From: Syntrophothermus lipocalidus DSM 12680
GTDB taxonomy: Bacteria; Bacillota; Syntrophomonadia; Syntrophomonadales; Syntrophothermaceae
Direction: 5' to 3'
NCBI RefSeq assembly: GCF_000092405.1
Contig: NC_014220.1
Location: 1,922,001-1,986,000, forward strand
Length of the DNA stretch: 64,000 bases
Position numbers and translations under genes: made by a program. Each line of letters begins with the position of its first letter. Position 1 is the first letter of the stretch. The notes under the pieces are model-generated. The model saw only the letters and a program-made list of their open reading frames with translations. It had not been told where the DNA came from and did no database searches. Below are positions 36,122 to 43,788 of the stretch, in pieces.

Positions 36122-36589
36122 CTACAACCCCTGCCCGGCGGAAGCCGCTTTTTTTGGTTCTTGCGGGTTGAACAGGCGGTGACGGGTGCTGTAGGGGGAC
36201 TGCACCGGCACATACTGCACTCCCTTTTGCTTATCCAGGTTAACGACTACCGGGGCGAGGAGATTGGCAGTCGTATCTCTGAAGTCGTCGGGTATAGTCA
36301 ACACCACAAAAACCGCCAGTCCTTTTGCGTCTTCCTCTGCGGCTAGCTTCCCCAGTTCCTCCTGGGGTAGGTCAACCGCATAGTCGGGGAAGAACATGAA
36401 AGGCACCGCCAGGACGAGGCAGAGGTCAGGGCTCTGGACCGAGTGCATGTAGTAGAACGGGGCGTCCGGTGCCAGAGAAAAAATGGCGAATTTCTTTTCC
36501 GATTCGAAGCCGGGAATGCCGTCCGGGAAGTCGATGACCTGCTTATCATCTATTTCGATCTCGCCCAGGCGGCTGCTTTTTAGCAACAA
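36122..36589 (-). CDS. fliW: Flagellar assembly factor FliW
   Basis: About 155 aa; IDFPDGIPGFESEKKFAIF and the following beta-rich core are typical. FliW binds CsrA allosterically and flagellin competitively, coupling flagellin export to synthesis. Stop lies three bases before csrA. The start is ambiguous among clustered TTG/GTG codons; TTG 36589 has eight bases to GGGGG. Confidence 0.93.
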   Translation of the reverse strand: MLLKSSRLGEIEIDDKQVIDFPDGIPGFESEKKFAIFSLAPDAPFYYMHSVQSPDLCLVLAVPFMFFPDYAVDLPQEELGKLAAEEDAKGLAVFVVLTIPDDFRDTTANLLAPVVVNLDKQKGVQYVPVQSPYSTRHRLFNPQEPKKAASAGQGL

Positions 36590-36615
36590 AACCAACACCC
36601 CCAAATCGACTGAAC

Positions 36616-36716
36616 GAATTAAGAATTAAGAATGCAGAATTAAGAATTACCGTTTGGTCGCACCCGTCGCCAATTCTTAATTCTAAATTCTGAATTCTCA
36701 ATTCTAAATTATGTTA
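36616..36716. repeat. Inverted heptamer arms between DUF6470 and fliW
   Basis: Left arm 36616-36649, right arm 36671-36716, loop about 21 bases. The right arm provides the TAG stop of the DUF6470 gene. Confidence 0.85.
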
Positions 36717-37261
36717 TCGTAGTTTCTGCCGACGTACTGAATATCGAGCTGCGGTGGCTGTAGGAGGTAGGCTCTCACCTGCCCCCAGTCGAGATTCCCG
36801 CGCACCGCTCCCGGTTCCAGGTCGGCCTCGACTGTTCCCGGCTCTACCTTGATATTGACCGGGTATACGGCGAAGCCGATTTCGGGCGGGTGTGACGGCA
36901 CCGCAGCCACGTCGTACTCCTTTATGTCGAACGAGTTTTCGAAGGCGATGTCGGAAACGGTCACCCCATCTTCGATGGATGCCAGCATTTCGCCTTCTGC
37001 TGCTGTACGTTCGGTTCCCTGCTGTCCCGAAGCCCAGGCCAGGTTCGCCATGTAGCTCATAAACTCTACCGGGGTCCTTTTTCCCATGTCGGCAAAGCAC
37101 TGGGTCTGGTCGATGCTGATGTCCGGCAGGCGGCTCGTTATCTCCAGCCGCGGCGGATTCGACTTCACGTTCAGCCTGGGCGAAGTCACGTCTAGACGAA
37201 ACATTGGATCTTTGATGCTCAGCCCTATGCGGGCGAATACTTGGTCGATCCTAAGTTGCAT
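36704..37261 (-). CDS. DUF6470 family flagellar-locus protein (YviE-like)
   Basis: 185 aa, beta-rich, repeated short PRLxI/PxLxI phrases at the N-terminus (PRLNVKSNPPRLEITSRLPDI). Conserved between flgL and fliW in Firmicutes (yviE in B. subtilis); function unknown. GGGGTG precedes ATG 37261. Confidence 0.82.
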   Translation of the reverse strand: MQLRIDQVFARIGLSIKDPMFRLDVTSPRLNVKSNPPRLEITSRLPDISIDQTQCFADMGKRTPVEFMSYMANLAWASGQQGTERTAAEGEMLASIEDGVTVSDIAFENSFDIKEYDVAAVPSHPPEIGFAVYPVNIKVEPGTVEADLEPGAVRGNLDWGQVRAYLLQPPQLDIQYVGRNYDNII

Positions 37262-37274
37262 GGTGACACCCCAT

Positions 37275-37740
37275 GGAATTAAGAATTCAGAATTCAGAAT
37301 TAAGAATTTAGAATTAAGGATGCAGAATTTGGAATTAGGAGTCGTTTTTCTTGGATGTTTTGACGATGGCGGTTAGGATCTTGCGAAGCTCTATCGCATC
37401 CCTCAGTATGTCATTGGCATACTTCTGCTCGAGCCAGCTGCTGTCACGCAGAAGCCTCAACCAGTATATCGTCTCCCGTGTTTCTTTCAGAGCTATCGTC
37501 ATCTTAGCTATGAAATCCTTTTTCGAGTGAGCCGCTACGGCTTCCTCTACGTTAGCGCCTATACTGGTTCCCGAACGCAGCACCTGTTTCGCTATCGCAT
37601 AGTCCCTTCTTTCTCTCACCAAATACTGGTACACGCGGGCAACCCGCAGGGCGAAACGATAGCTCTTGTCCTGGATGAGATTATCCCTGTTCATCTAATC
37701 CTTCACTCATTCATTCTTCATTCTTAATTCTCAATTCTAC
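37275..37740. mobile_element. Heptamer-armed element carrying a four-helix-bundle gene
   Basis: Inverted GAATTAA-type arms at 37275-37338 and 37706-37740 enclose a single gene (37335-37694). Other copies of the same arms in this window have loops of 5-65 bases and no gene. The whole unit separates DUF6470 from flgL, which are adjacent in B. subtilis. Structure seen directly; mobility inferred. Confidence 0.6.
37335..37694 (-). CDS. Four-helix-bundle protein (S23/bAvd-like)
   Basis: 119 aa, all helical. SYRFALRVARVYQYLV, VLRSGTSIGANVEEAVAAHSKKDFIAKM and ETIYWLRLLRDSSW are the conserved signatures of the S23 intervening-sequence/four-helix-bundle family, whose Avd relatives assist diversity-generating retroelements. 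No reverse transcriptase or template repeat is seen here. Stop codon TAA abuts one heptamer arm and the ATG lies 12 bases from the other, with GAAGGATTAG as ribosome site. Confidence 0.88.
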   Translation of the reverse strand: MNRDNLIQDKSYRFALRVARVYQYLVRERRDYAIAKQVLRSGTSIGANVEEAVAAHSKKDFIAKMTIALKETRETIYWLRLLRDSSWLEQKYANDILRDAIELRKILTAIVKTSKKNDS

Positions 37741-38621
37741 CTTAAAAAGTCGGCCAGGCTAGGGAGAATGATGCGGGCGCCGGCAGCGAGCGATGCCCGG
37801 TAGACATTTTCCTGCATCTTCAGGTCCATTATCACCTCGGCCATGTCCGCGTCTTGATTCTTGCTCAAAAGCTCGGTGTAGTTGGTCCGGGTGGTTTCGA
37901 GCCGGTTCTGCTGGAGCTCCAGGCGGTTCACCTTAGCCCCGACGATGGCCCGTTCGGAGTTGCACTGGTCGAGCCGCTCCTGCACCAGCCCCAGGTCCTT
38001 CTGCAGCGCGGTAGTATCCCCGGTTTCAAGGTGGTCGGCTATCCCGTTCAAAAGCTGGAAAAGCCCGGGTTCGTCCGCATCCTCGTTGTAGAAAAACTTG
38101 CCCATTACGGAGTTAACCGGTATCTTAACCCCGGCCCCGATCTCAAGCTCCATCACCCTGTCGTTTCCTATCCACGAGCTTCCGGTAAACGGGGCTTCGG
38201 TGACGTTAGTTCCCGCGAATACATGTTTCGAACCGTATGTGGTGTTGGCGATGACCCCTATTTGGTCGGCCAACTGGCGCACCTCTTTGGCTATCGCTTC
38301 GCGCGAAGCTTCGGAGTTCGTCCCGTTCAGTCCCTGGATGGTGAGTTCATTGGCCCGCTGCAGGATATCGGTGATGTTGCCCAGGGCGCTGTCGGTGGTG
38401 TTCAGGAAGTTCTTGGCTTCGTCTATCTTCCCCAGGTATTCCTCGGCTTCCATTATGGTACTCGAGTAGCGCAGGGTGTTGATGACCGCCACCGGATCGT
38501 CGGAGGGCTTCCTTATCTTCTGGACGCTAGCCAGCATATTCTGGTATTTCTCCAGGGTTCTCATGTTGGTGGATAGGTCCCTTTTCAGGTTGGTTATCAT
38601 CATCGAATTCGTGACTCTCAC
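37737..38621 (-). CDS. flgL: Flagellar hook-filament junction protein FlgL
   Basis: 294 aa; flagellin-like N-terminus RVTNSMMITNLKRDLSTNMRTLEKYQNMLASVQKI and C-terminal helix ending DFLR. GTG 38621 follows GGGGTG at six bases. Second hook-associated protein after FlgK; its stop TAG is the first codon of a heptamer arm. Confidence 0.94.
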   Translation of the reverse strand: MRVTNSMMITNLKRDLSTNMRTLEKYQNMLASVQKIRKPSDDPVAVINTLRYSSTIMEAEEYLGKIDEAKNFLNTTDSALGNITDILQRANELTIQGLNGTNSEASREAIAKEVRQLADQIGVIANTTYGSKHVFAGTNVTEAPFTGSSWIGNDRVMELEIGAGVKIPVNSVMGKFFYNEDADEPGLFQLLNGIADHLETGDTTALQKDLGLVQERLDQCNSERAIVGAKVNRLELQQNRLETTRTNYTELLSKNQDADMAEVIMDLKMQENVYRASLAAGARIILPSLADFLR

Positions 38622-38635
38622 AGTAACACCCCATT

Positions 38636-38769
38636 TAATGAAGAATGTAGAATTAAGAATGCAGAATGAAGAATTGAACCATCACGCATTACTCTGATCA
38701 TCCCATCAGACCGTCTTCCCGATCGACAACCCCCTCATTCTTAATTCTTAATTCTCAATTCTTAATTCA
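38636..38769. repeat. Inverted heptamer arms between flgK and flgL
   Basis: Left arm 38636-38676, right arm 38735-38769, loop about 58 bases with no gene. The right arm begins inside the flgK stop (TGAATTAAG). Confidence 0.85.
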
Positions 38770-40623
38770 TCTTCCCACCACGCCCATGCGGTTGACGATG
38801 ACGTCGACGGCTTCGTCGATGACGGTGATGTAGCGGGCCGCGGCGTTGTAGGCGTGCTGGAACTTTATCATGTTCACCATCTCTTCGTCGAGCGAAACCC
38901 CGCTGGTGGCCTGGCGCTTGGCCTCGAGCTGGTCCAGAAGCACCTCCTGGTTCTCCACCATCCGGGTCGCCTCCTGCGAGATGACCCCGACGGAAGAGAC
39001 CTGGGAGCGCCAGTAGTCGTCTACCGTCACCTGCTGGATCATCGTTCGTGCAGCCACATTACTGAACCCGGAAGCCGGGAACGTCCCGCCTGTAACCCCC
39101 TGGAACTGGTCGCTTGACGAGTAGAAAACCAGCCTCTTGCCCTCGGCCCTCACCCCGACGTTCAGTCCCATCGCTTCCAGTTGGCCAGAGATAGCATTCA
39201 CTACCTCCTGGAAGTCCTGGTAGGGCTCGGCCGGAGCACTCATCGTAATTTCGTAATCGACCCCGCCATACCTCACCGTGAAATTCCCCTGAAACTGAGT
39301 ACTGTCGGGGAAAGTAACATCTATCTCGTCCGAGGCAGTCCAGTATTCATTCCGGTTCAGGGTGTGCTTGAGCTGGGCAATCTTTAAGGCATTGGCGCCG
39401 TCTCCGAAATTAACCGGGTTGCCGGTGTCGTCGCTGGTACGGTTCAGAGCAGCTGCGATGTTTTTGGGGTCTGATACTATCTCATCGGCCACCTGGATGT
39501 ATTTTGCCCATTCGGTGATGCTGTCCTCGTTCGCCTGTTTGAAGAAATCAAGCCCGTCGGGGTAGGGGGTGGTGTTATTCAGGCTGTAGCCGGCCCGGTG
39601 CAGGGCGTTGGTGGTCATGACCACGGTTTTCGCCATGAGGTTAAGCCGGTTCATGAGGTCTGGCACCAGGTTACGCTCGCTGCCCAGAGTTGAGTGATCC
39701 GCCGGGCCCCGGGCTTCAAGCAGGCCCAGAAGCTCGCCCGATTTGAGATGCAGCTCGGTGTATCCCGGGTCGTCAGCCGGGTCCCCGGTAATCGAAGTTC
39801 CCGGGTGTCCGGACGGGTCCGGGTCCCACACAACTTTGTAAATTCCGTTGGTGTCGGCGTTAAGCCCGACTTTCATGGTGGTTATCCCCTGGACCAGCGG
39901 AGTGCCGCCCACCATCACCGTAACCATCCCGTCCAGTTCATATACAATCTTGGCGTCCACTATCTTGGCCAGCTGGTCCAAAAGGAGGTCCCGCCGGTCT
40001 TTCAGGTCGTTAGGCTCCTTGCCGGCGATGGTTATGGCCTGTATCTGCAGATTCAAGTCAGCTATCTGGGTCGCGTAGGAGTTCAGCTCGTCCACCTTGG
40101 CCTTAACCTGGGAATTCAAGTCTTCTCTCAGTTCCTGAAGCTGGTTGTAAATGTGGTGGAAGGTGTCGGCTACCGCCATCCCCCGCTGGGCCACGACCTG
40201 CCTGACTGATTCGTTTTCAGGAGACTCGCTAAGATCCTGCCAAGCCTGCCAGAAGTTGTCGAGCACCCCACGAAGTCCCTCGTCGCTGGGTTCGTTTATC
40301 ACCGCTTCAATCTTGTCCAGGGCAGTTTGCAGAGCCTGCCAGTAACCGGTGGTATTCGTCTCGTCCCGGACCTGCATGTCCACGAACCCGTCGCGCAGGC
40401 GCCGGATCTCCGAGACTTTGACCCCTGTACCTATCTGCCCCACGCTCAGATTTTGGGTCAGGGCTGGGCTGTGGTAAGCGGGAGTGGTAACCATTACCGC
40501 TACCTGACGGGAATACCCCTCGGTGTTGGCGTTGGCCACGTTATGCCCGGTCACGTCCAGTGCCGTCTGCTGGGTCATGATGGCTCTTCTTCCTATTTCT
40601 AGTCCGAGAAACATCGAACGCAT
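38767..40623 (-). CDS. flgK: Flagellar hook-associated protein FlgK
   Basis: 618 aa. N-terminal rod/hook motif (ALDVTGHNVANANTEGYSRQ) and C-terminal SGVSLDEEMVNMIKFQHAYNAAARYITVIDEAVDVIVNRMG are diagnostic. ATG 40623 follows AAAAAGGAGC. Confidence 0.96.
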   Translation of the reverse strand: MRSMFLGLEIGRRAIMTQQTALDVTGHNVANANTEGYSRQVAVMVTTPAYHSPALTQNLSVGQIGTGVKVSEIRRLRDGFVDMQVRDETNTTGYWQALQTALDKIEAVINEPSDEGLRGVLDNFWQAWQDLSESPENESVRQVVAQRGMAVADTFHHIYNQLQELREDLNSQVKAKVDELNSYATQIADLNLQIQAITIAGKEPNDLKDRRDLLLDQLAKIVDAKIVYELDGMVTVMVGGTPLVQGITTMKVGLNADTNGIYKVVWDPDPSGHPGTSITGDPADDPGYTELHLKSGELLGLLEARGPADHSTLGSERNLVPDLMNRLNLMAKTVVMTTNALHRAGYSLNNTTPYPDGLDFFKQANEDSITEWAKYIQVADEIVSDPKNIAAALNRTSDDTGNPVNFGDGANALKIAQLKHTLNRNEYWTASDEIDVTFPDSTQFQGNFTVRYGGVDYEITMSAPAEPYQDFQEVVNAISGQLEAMGLNVGVRAEGKRLVFYSSSDQFQGVTGGTFPASGFSNVAARTMIQQVTVDDYWRSQVSSVGVISQEATRMVENQEVLLDQLEAKRQATSGVSLDEEMVNMIKFQHAYNAAARYITVIDEAVDVIVNRMGVVGR

Positions 40624-40642
40624 GAAGGACGCTCCTTTTTCA

Positions 40643-40874
40643 GCCACAGATGAACACTGATTGGCACAGATTAACACTGATAAAATACTGGTTTAAAACA
40701 TAACTCTATTTGAAAAGGACAACCCCCTAATAAAAGTCAGCCAGTCTCTCGAATAAATTCTCTCGGCGTTGCTGAAGTACAGCTCGGAATCATGAACCCT
40801 CTTGTAAACTGCCCAACACCATTTTATACTGTTATAATCTGTGTGCATCCGCGCCAATCAGTGTTTATCTGTGG
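40643..40874. repeat. Inverted CACAGAT-arm element, copy 7
   Basis: GCCACAGATGAACACTGATT at 40643 onward is inverted relative to CAATCAGTGTTTATCTGTGG ending about 40874; the roughly 130-bp loop has no gene. Confidence 0.7.
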
Positions 40875-40890
40875 CCCTATGGCTCTGCGG

Positions 40891-41391
40891 CTAGATCTTT
40901 CTGTCCACCAGGCTGGTCGGTGGCTGGTCGGACACGAGGCCTCCGCTACGCGTGTAAGTGGTAGCGCCGCCTCCAGTCAGTTCTCGCTCCACCGCCTGGA
41001 TAAAAGCGATAGACTGCTTAATGAGATCTTCGTTTTCCCGGTTCAAAAACTTTAGCGTAGTCACAGCCTGGTTAAGGGACTCAATACGCTCTTCCAGTTC
41101 CCGGGCCTGCTCCAGGCCGAGCTCTCGCGCTTTCTCTATAAGCTGGCCCCCACGCAAGTCAAGAGCGGTGCTGCCCCACTCCTGGGCTAAAGCTTCGTGC
41201 CTTTGGTGGCGCTCAGCCTCTGCCTTTTCCAGAGCAGTCACTGCCCGCGCCTCCCGGTTCAACAGTTCCTGTAGCTCCTTTACCTTCCCCAGCACTACCA
41301 GTTGCTTTTTCTCCCGCGCAATCGCGATCAGGTCTTCCAACACCTCGGTCTCTTCTTCCAACACCCTGAGAAAAGCATCCAATATTTCCAC
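40891..41391 (-). CDS. flgN: Flagellar chaperone FlgN
   Basis: 166-aa helical FlgN-type chaperone for FlgK and FlgL; VLEEETEVLEDLIAIAREKKQLVVLGKVKELQELL is the conserved N-terminal helix pair. Position between flgM and flgK matches yvyG of B. subtilis. Confidence 0.88.
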   Translation of the reverse strand: MEILDAFLRVLEEETEVLEDLIAIAREKKQLVVLGKVKELQELLNREARAVTALEKAEAERHQRHEALAQEWGSTALDLRGGQLIEKARELGLEQARELEERIESLNQAVTTLKFLNRENEDLIKQSIAFIQAVERELTGGGATTYTRSGGLVSDQPPTSLVDRKI

Positions 41392-41410
41392 CCCAATCCC
41401 TCCCTCTCTT

Positions 41411-41450
41411 CATTCTTCATTCTTAATTCTTAATTCTCAATTCTTAACTC
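41411..41450. repeat. Single heptamer arm upstream of flgN
   Basis: About five ATTCTTA/ATTCTCA units in one orientation only; the opposing arm is missing. Confidence 0.75.
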
Positions 41451-41458
41451 CCCCAAAC

Positions 41459-41481
41459 AAAAAGGGACCATGCGCAGTCCC
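41459..41481 (-). terminator. Terminator after flgM
   Basis: GGGAC/GTCCC stem with an 8-base loop then five T on the minus strand, 35 bases after the flgM stop. It would separate flgM from flgN-flgK-flgL unless read through. Confidence 0.65.
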
Positions 41482-41514
41482 CTGTTAACACCATCTCTCA
41501 GTTGTCGGTTGCAC

Positions 41515-41814
41515 CTAGACCAGCTTATCCACCAGCGACCGGTAGATTATCTTTTCCGCGACCTCTTCATTAGACACCGTGTAGGTGCCGGTAGCTATGG
41601 CCTGGCGCAGCTCGTTGACCTTCTCCTCCCTGACCTCGGGAGCAGCCTTCGCCGCCGCCACCGCCTTCTGTTTCACCCGGCTGTCACTGGATATGGTCAC
41701 CTGATCCGCCTGCACCGGAGCGTTTGCCTCGTTCTTGGGCTGGACCCGGTTGGCTTTGAACTGGCGACCGTATATTTTTAAGACGTTTTGCACTTGACTC
41801 GTACTTATGTTCAT
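41515..41814 (-). CDS. flgM: Anti-sigma-28 factor FlgM
   Basis: 99 aa. Disordered N-terminus and the conserved sigma-binding C-terminal half (EEKVNELRQAIATGTYTVSNEEVAEKII). Holds sigma-28 until the hook is finished. ATG 41814 has AGAGGGTG upstream. Confidence 0.93.
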   Translation of the reverse strand: MNISTSQVQNVLKIYGRQFKANRVQPKNEANAPVQADQVTISSDSRVKQKAVAAAKAAPEVREEKVNELRQAIATGTYTVSNEEVAEKIIYRSLVDKLV

Positions 41815-41834
41815 ACTTAACACCCTCTTTCCGG

Positions 41835-41872
41835 CCACAGACTAACACAGATTGGCACAGACCTGGCACTCA
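41835..41872. repeat. Half CACAGAT arm with half TIR element
   Basis: GCCACAGACTAACACAGATT followed by CTGGCACTCAGC, with no recognisable right halves. 41873-42134 has no gene that I can support. Confidence 0.5.
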
Positions 41873-42134
41873 GCCTGGTCAAAGCATGATTATCACTGCG
41901 GCGCGGGTTCTCCTGTACCTGGATACCCCGTCGTCTTTTGCGGTTTTGTTGAGTGAATAACCTTTCGTTGACTCGAATAAGCGTTCACCAACAGCTCTCA
42001 CACATAGTCTACGGATATTGATCTTTGTAATAGCTATTATGAGTTTCGTCATGCGCCAGCCAAACTTGAACCTTCTCAGAAGCCTTCTCTGCCGTTTTCC
42101 TCCGCCTATCTTCTTCCTGCTCCGGCTTTAGCCT

Positions 42135-42584
42135 TCAGTCGTCATCATCCGAACCCAGACGCGCGTCTTTTTCTTTTATGAACATGCGGTCCCTACCCCG
42201 ACTCTCTCCAGGTTCGCTGCGCTTCTCAGGCTCGCCTTTTAAAGCCTTTACGGTCTGGGTAACGGCCTTATTCAGTTCATCCAGACACCGCCTGCAGAAC
42301 CGCCCTTCCGATATGCGGGTCCCGCAACTCTCGCAATAAAACACCGCAGCCTTGGCCAGGCCCTTGGATATGAGGCGGCCTTCTTTCAGCCAATCCAGAA
42401 TCTTGAGCTCATCAACCCCGGTAGCTTCGGCCACTTCGATGACGGTGGCTCCGGGATACTTCCTAATGTACTCCTTCACCACCCTGAACTCCTCTTCGGC
42501 CTTTTCCGCGCACCGCGGGCAGAGGTTCCGCCCCATGTATACGAATAGGCGGTCACATTCCGGGCAGTTCCTCAGGTCCTGCAT
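42135..42584 (-). CDS. YvyF-like flagellar operon zinc-ribbon protein (TIGR03826 type)
   Basis: 149 aa with CPECDRLFVYMGRNLCPRC at the N-terminus, a helix-turn-helix-like middle (ATVIEVAEATGVDELKILDWLKEGRL), a second ribbon (CESCGTRISEGRFCRRC), and an acidic tail. Conserved between comFC and flgM in Firmicutes; in B. subtilis YvyF contributes to flagellar gene expression. Confidence 0.88.
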   Translation of the reverse strand: MQDLRNCPECDRLFVYMGRNLCPRCAEKAEEEFRVVKEYIRKYPGATVIEVAEATGVDELKILDWLKEGRLISKGLAKAAVFYCESCGTRISEGRFCRRCLDELNKAVTQTVKALKGEPEKRSEPGESRGRDRMFIKEKDARLGSDDDD

Positions 42585-42856
42585 TCTCTCACCTCTGCTT
42601 ACAAGCCACAGATTAACACAGATTTTTCACTGATGGACACAGATATTCATTAGACCCAGAATTATGCAGGTTTTGGACATTAATAAGTTATCATTAAGTT
42701 ATCACTATTAAATACACTCTGGCTGTTGTACATTACCATGATAATATATTAGCACACCAGCATATTATTCTTTGTGTATTATTTGTTATTATTGTTATTT
42801 ATTTCTATTCTGCGTTAATCAGCGTCTAATTAAATTAAAATATCTGTGTCAATCAG

Positions 42857-42941
42857 CCCGGCACTCAACTGAATGAAGTTGTAATACGACCATGGGTTCG
42901 AAGGCCTTGGTCGCTAGCCGGGATTTAGGTTGAGTGCCAGG
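42857..42941. repeat. TIR element copy H
   Basis: 85-bp element CCCGGCACTCAAC ... GGTTGAGTGCCAGG; the last bases carry one change. Interior unlike B/E/I. Confidence 0.7.
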
Positions 42942-42954
42942 TCTGTGTACATCT

Positions 42955-43040
42955 CCCGGCACTCAGCTAAATCGTAATACATAGCTCCTAGCGAACTGCA
43001 ATCCGCCAGTCACTAACTTAGACCTAGGCTGAGTGCCGGG
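42955..43040. repeat. TIR element copy I
   Basis: 86-bp copy nearly identical to B and E, flanked by TCT (42952-42954 and 43041-43043) in a CATCTGTGG word. Confidence 0.8.
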
Positions 43041-43058
43041 TCTGTGGCTGCGGTTCGC

Positions 43059-43778
43059 TCAGAATCCCTTGCCTGAGGCCCAAGTTATAACCGAAACCCG
43101 ATTGGCCCCGGCGTCCAAGAGAACCGTCGCGCACTCCTTAGCCGTAGAACCGGTAGTGTACACGTCGTCTACTAAAAGTATATTCTTTCCCCTGATCTTT
43201 TCGCAATCCCGAACATCAAAAGCTCCTTTCAAGTTCTGCTGCCGCTCTTCCTTGGTCAATTCCCGCTGGGAAGGGGTCTCCCTGACCCGCACCAATACGT
43301 CCGGCAGCATCTTAAGCCCCAGGGCTTTGGCCACGTTCCGCGCCAGTACCTCGGACTGATTGAACCCGCGTTTCATCAGGTTCGGCTGCGAAATGGGGAC
43401 CGGGATAACCAGGTCCAGAGGCCAATAGCGCGGCTCGTTCTTCACCACTTCCGCCATCATCCGCCCCATGCGGACGGCAATATAACCCCGGCACATGAAC
43501 TTTAAAAGCTTCACTGCCACCTTATAACACTTCTCATAAGGTCCCACGGCCCGGGCAATAAAAAATGGCGGAGCTTGTTCGCTACAATCCTGGCACTGAT
43601 TATCCCCGCCACACAGGTACTTTCCGCATCTATCGCAAACAGGCCGGTTCTCTCTCGTCGCCTCTAGTTTTCGGTCACACTCCTCACACCACGGCCTCCC
43701 AGTCCAGTAAAGGCCCGGTTTGCGGCAGAGGGCACAGGTGTTGTGAGGAAAAACCAGATCGAATAGGAACTCAAACAT
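43059..43778 (-). CDS. comFC: ComFC-type competence/phosphoribosyltransferase-like protein
   Basis: 239 aa. Zinc-ribbon N-terminus (CALCRKPG, CEECDRK, CDRCGKYLC, CQDC) and a phosphoribosyltransferase fold with the PRPP loop ILLVDDVYTTGST. ComFC/GntX proteins support DNA uptake. ATG 43778 follows GAGGTGGGG, ten bases after comFA. Confidence 0.92.
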   Translation of the reverse strand: MFEFLFDLVFPHNTCALCRKPGLYWTGRPWCEECDRKLEATRENRPVCDRCGKYLCGGDNQCQDCSEQAPPFFIARAVGPYEKCYKVAVKLLKFMCRGYIAVRMGRMMAEVVKNEPRYWPLDLVIPVPISQPNLMKRGFNQSEVLARNVAKALGLKMLPDVLVRVRETPSQRELTKEERQQNLKGAFDVRDCEKIRGKNILLVDDVYTTGSTAKECATVLLDAGANRVSVITWASGKGF

Positions 43779-43788
43779 AGGCCCCACC

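Larger units (their letters stand above)
42604..43052. repeat. Inverted CACAGAT-arm element, copy 9, with two TIR elements (gene-free gap)
   Basis: Left arm 42605-42675 and right arm 42812-42856 plus 42942-42954 and 43041-43050. The AT-rich loop (42676-42811) has no gene. The right arm carries two TIR elements separated by 13 bases. Confidence 0.7.

Noticed and set aside
37335-37694. Diversity-generating retroelement because of the Avd-like fold
   Set aside because: No reverse transcriptase gene and no template/variable repeat pair is visible in the window; the protein matches the wider four-helix-bundle family.
39694-40209. Long open frames antisense to flgK and to many other genes
   Set aside because: They mirror the codon pattern of the real gene on the other strand, lack ribosome sites and show no recognisable domains.
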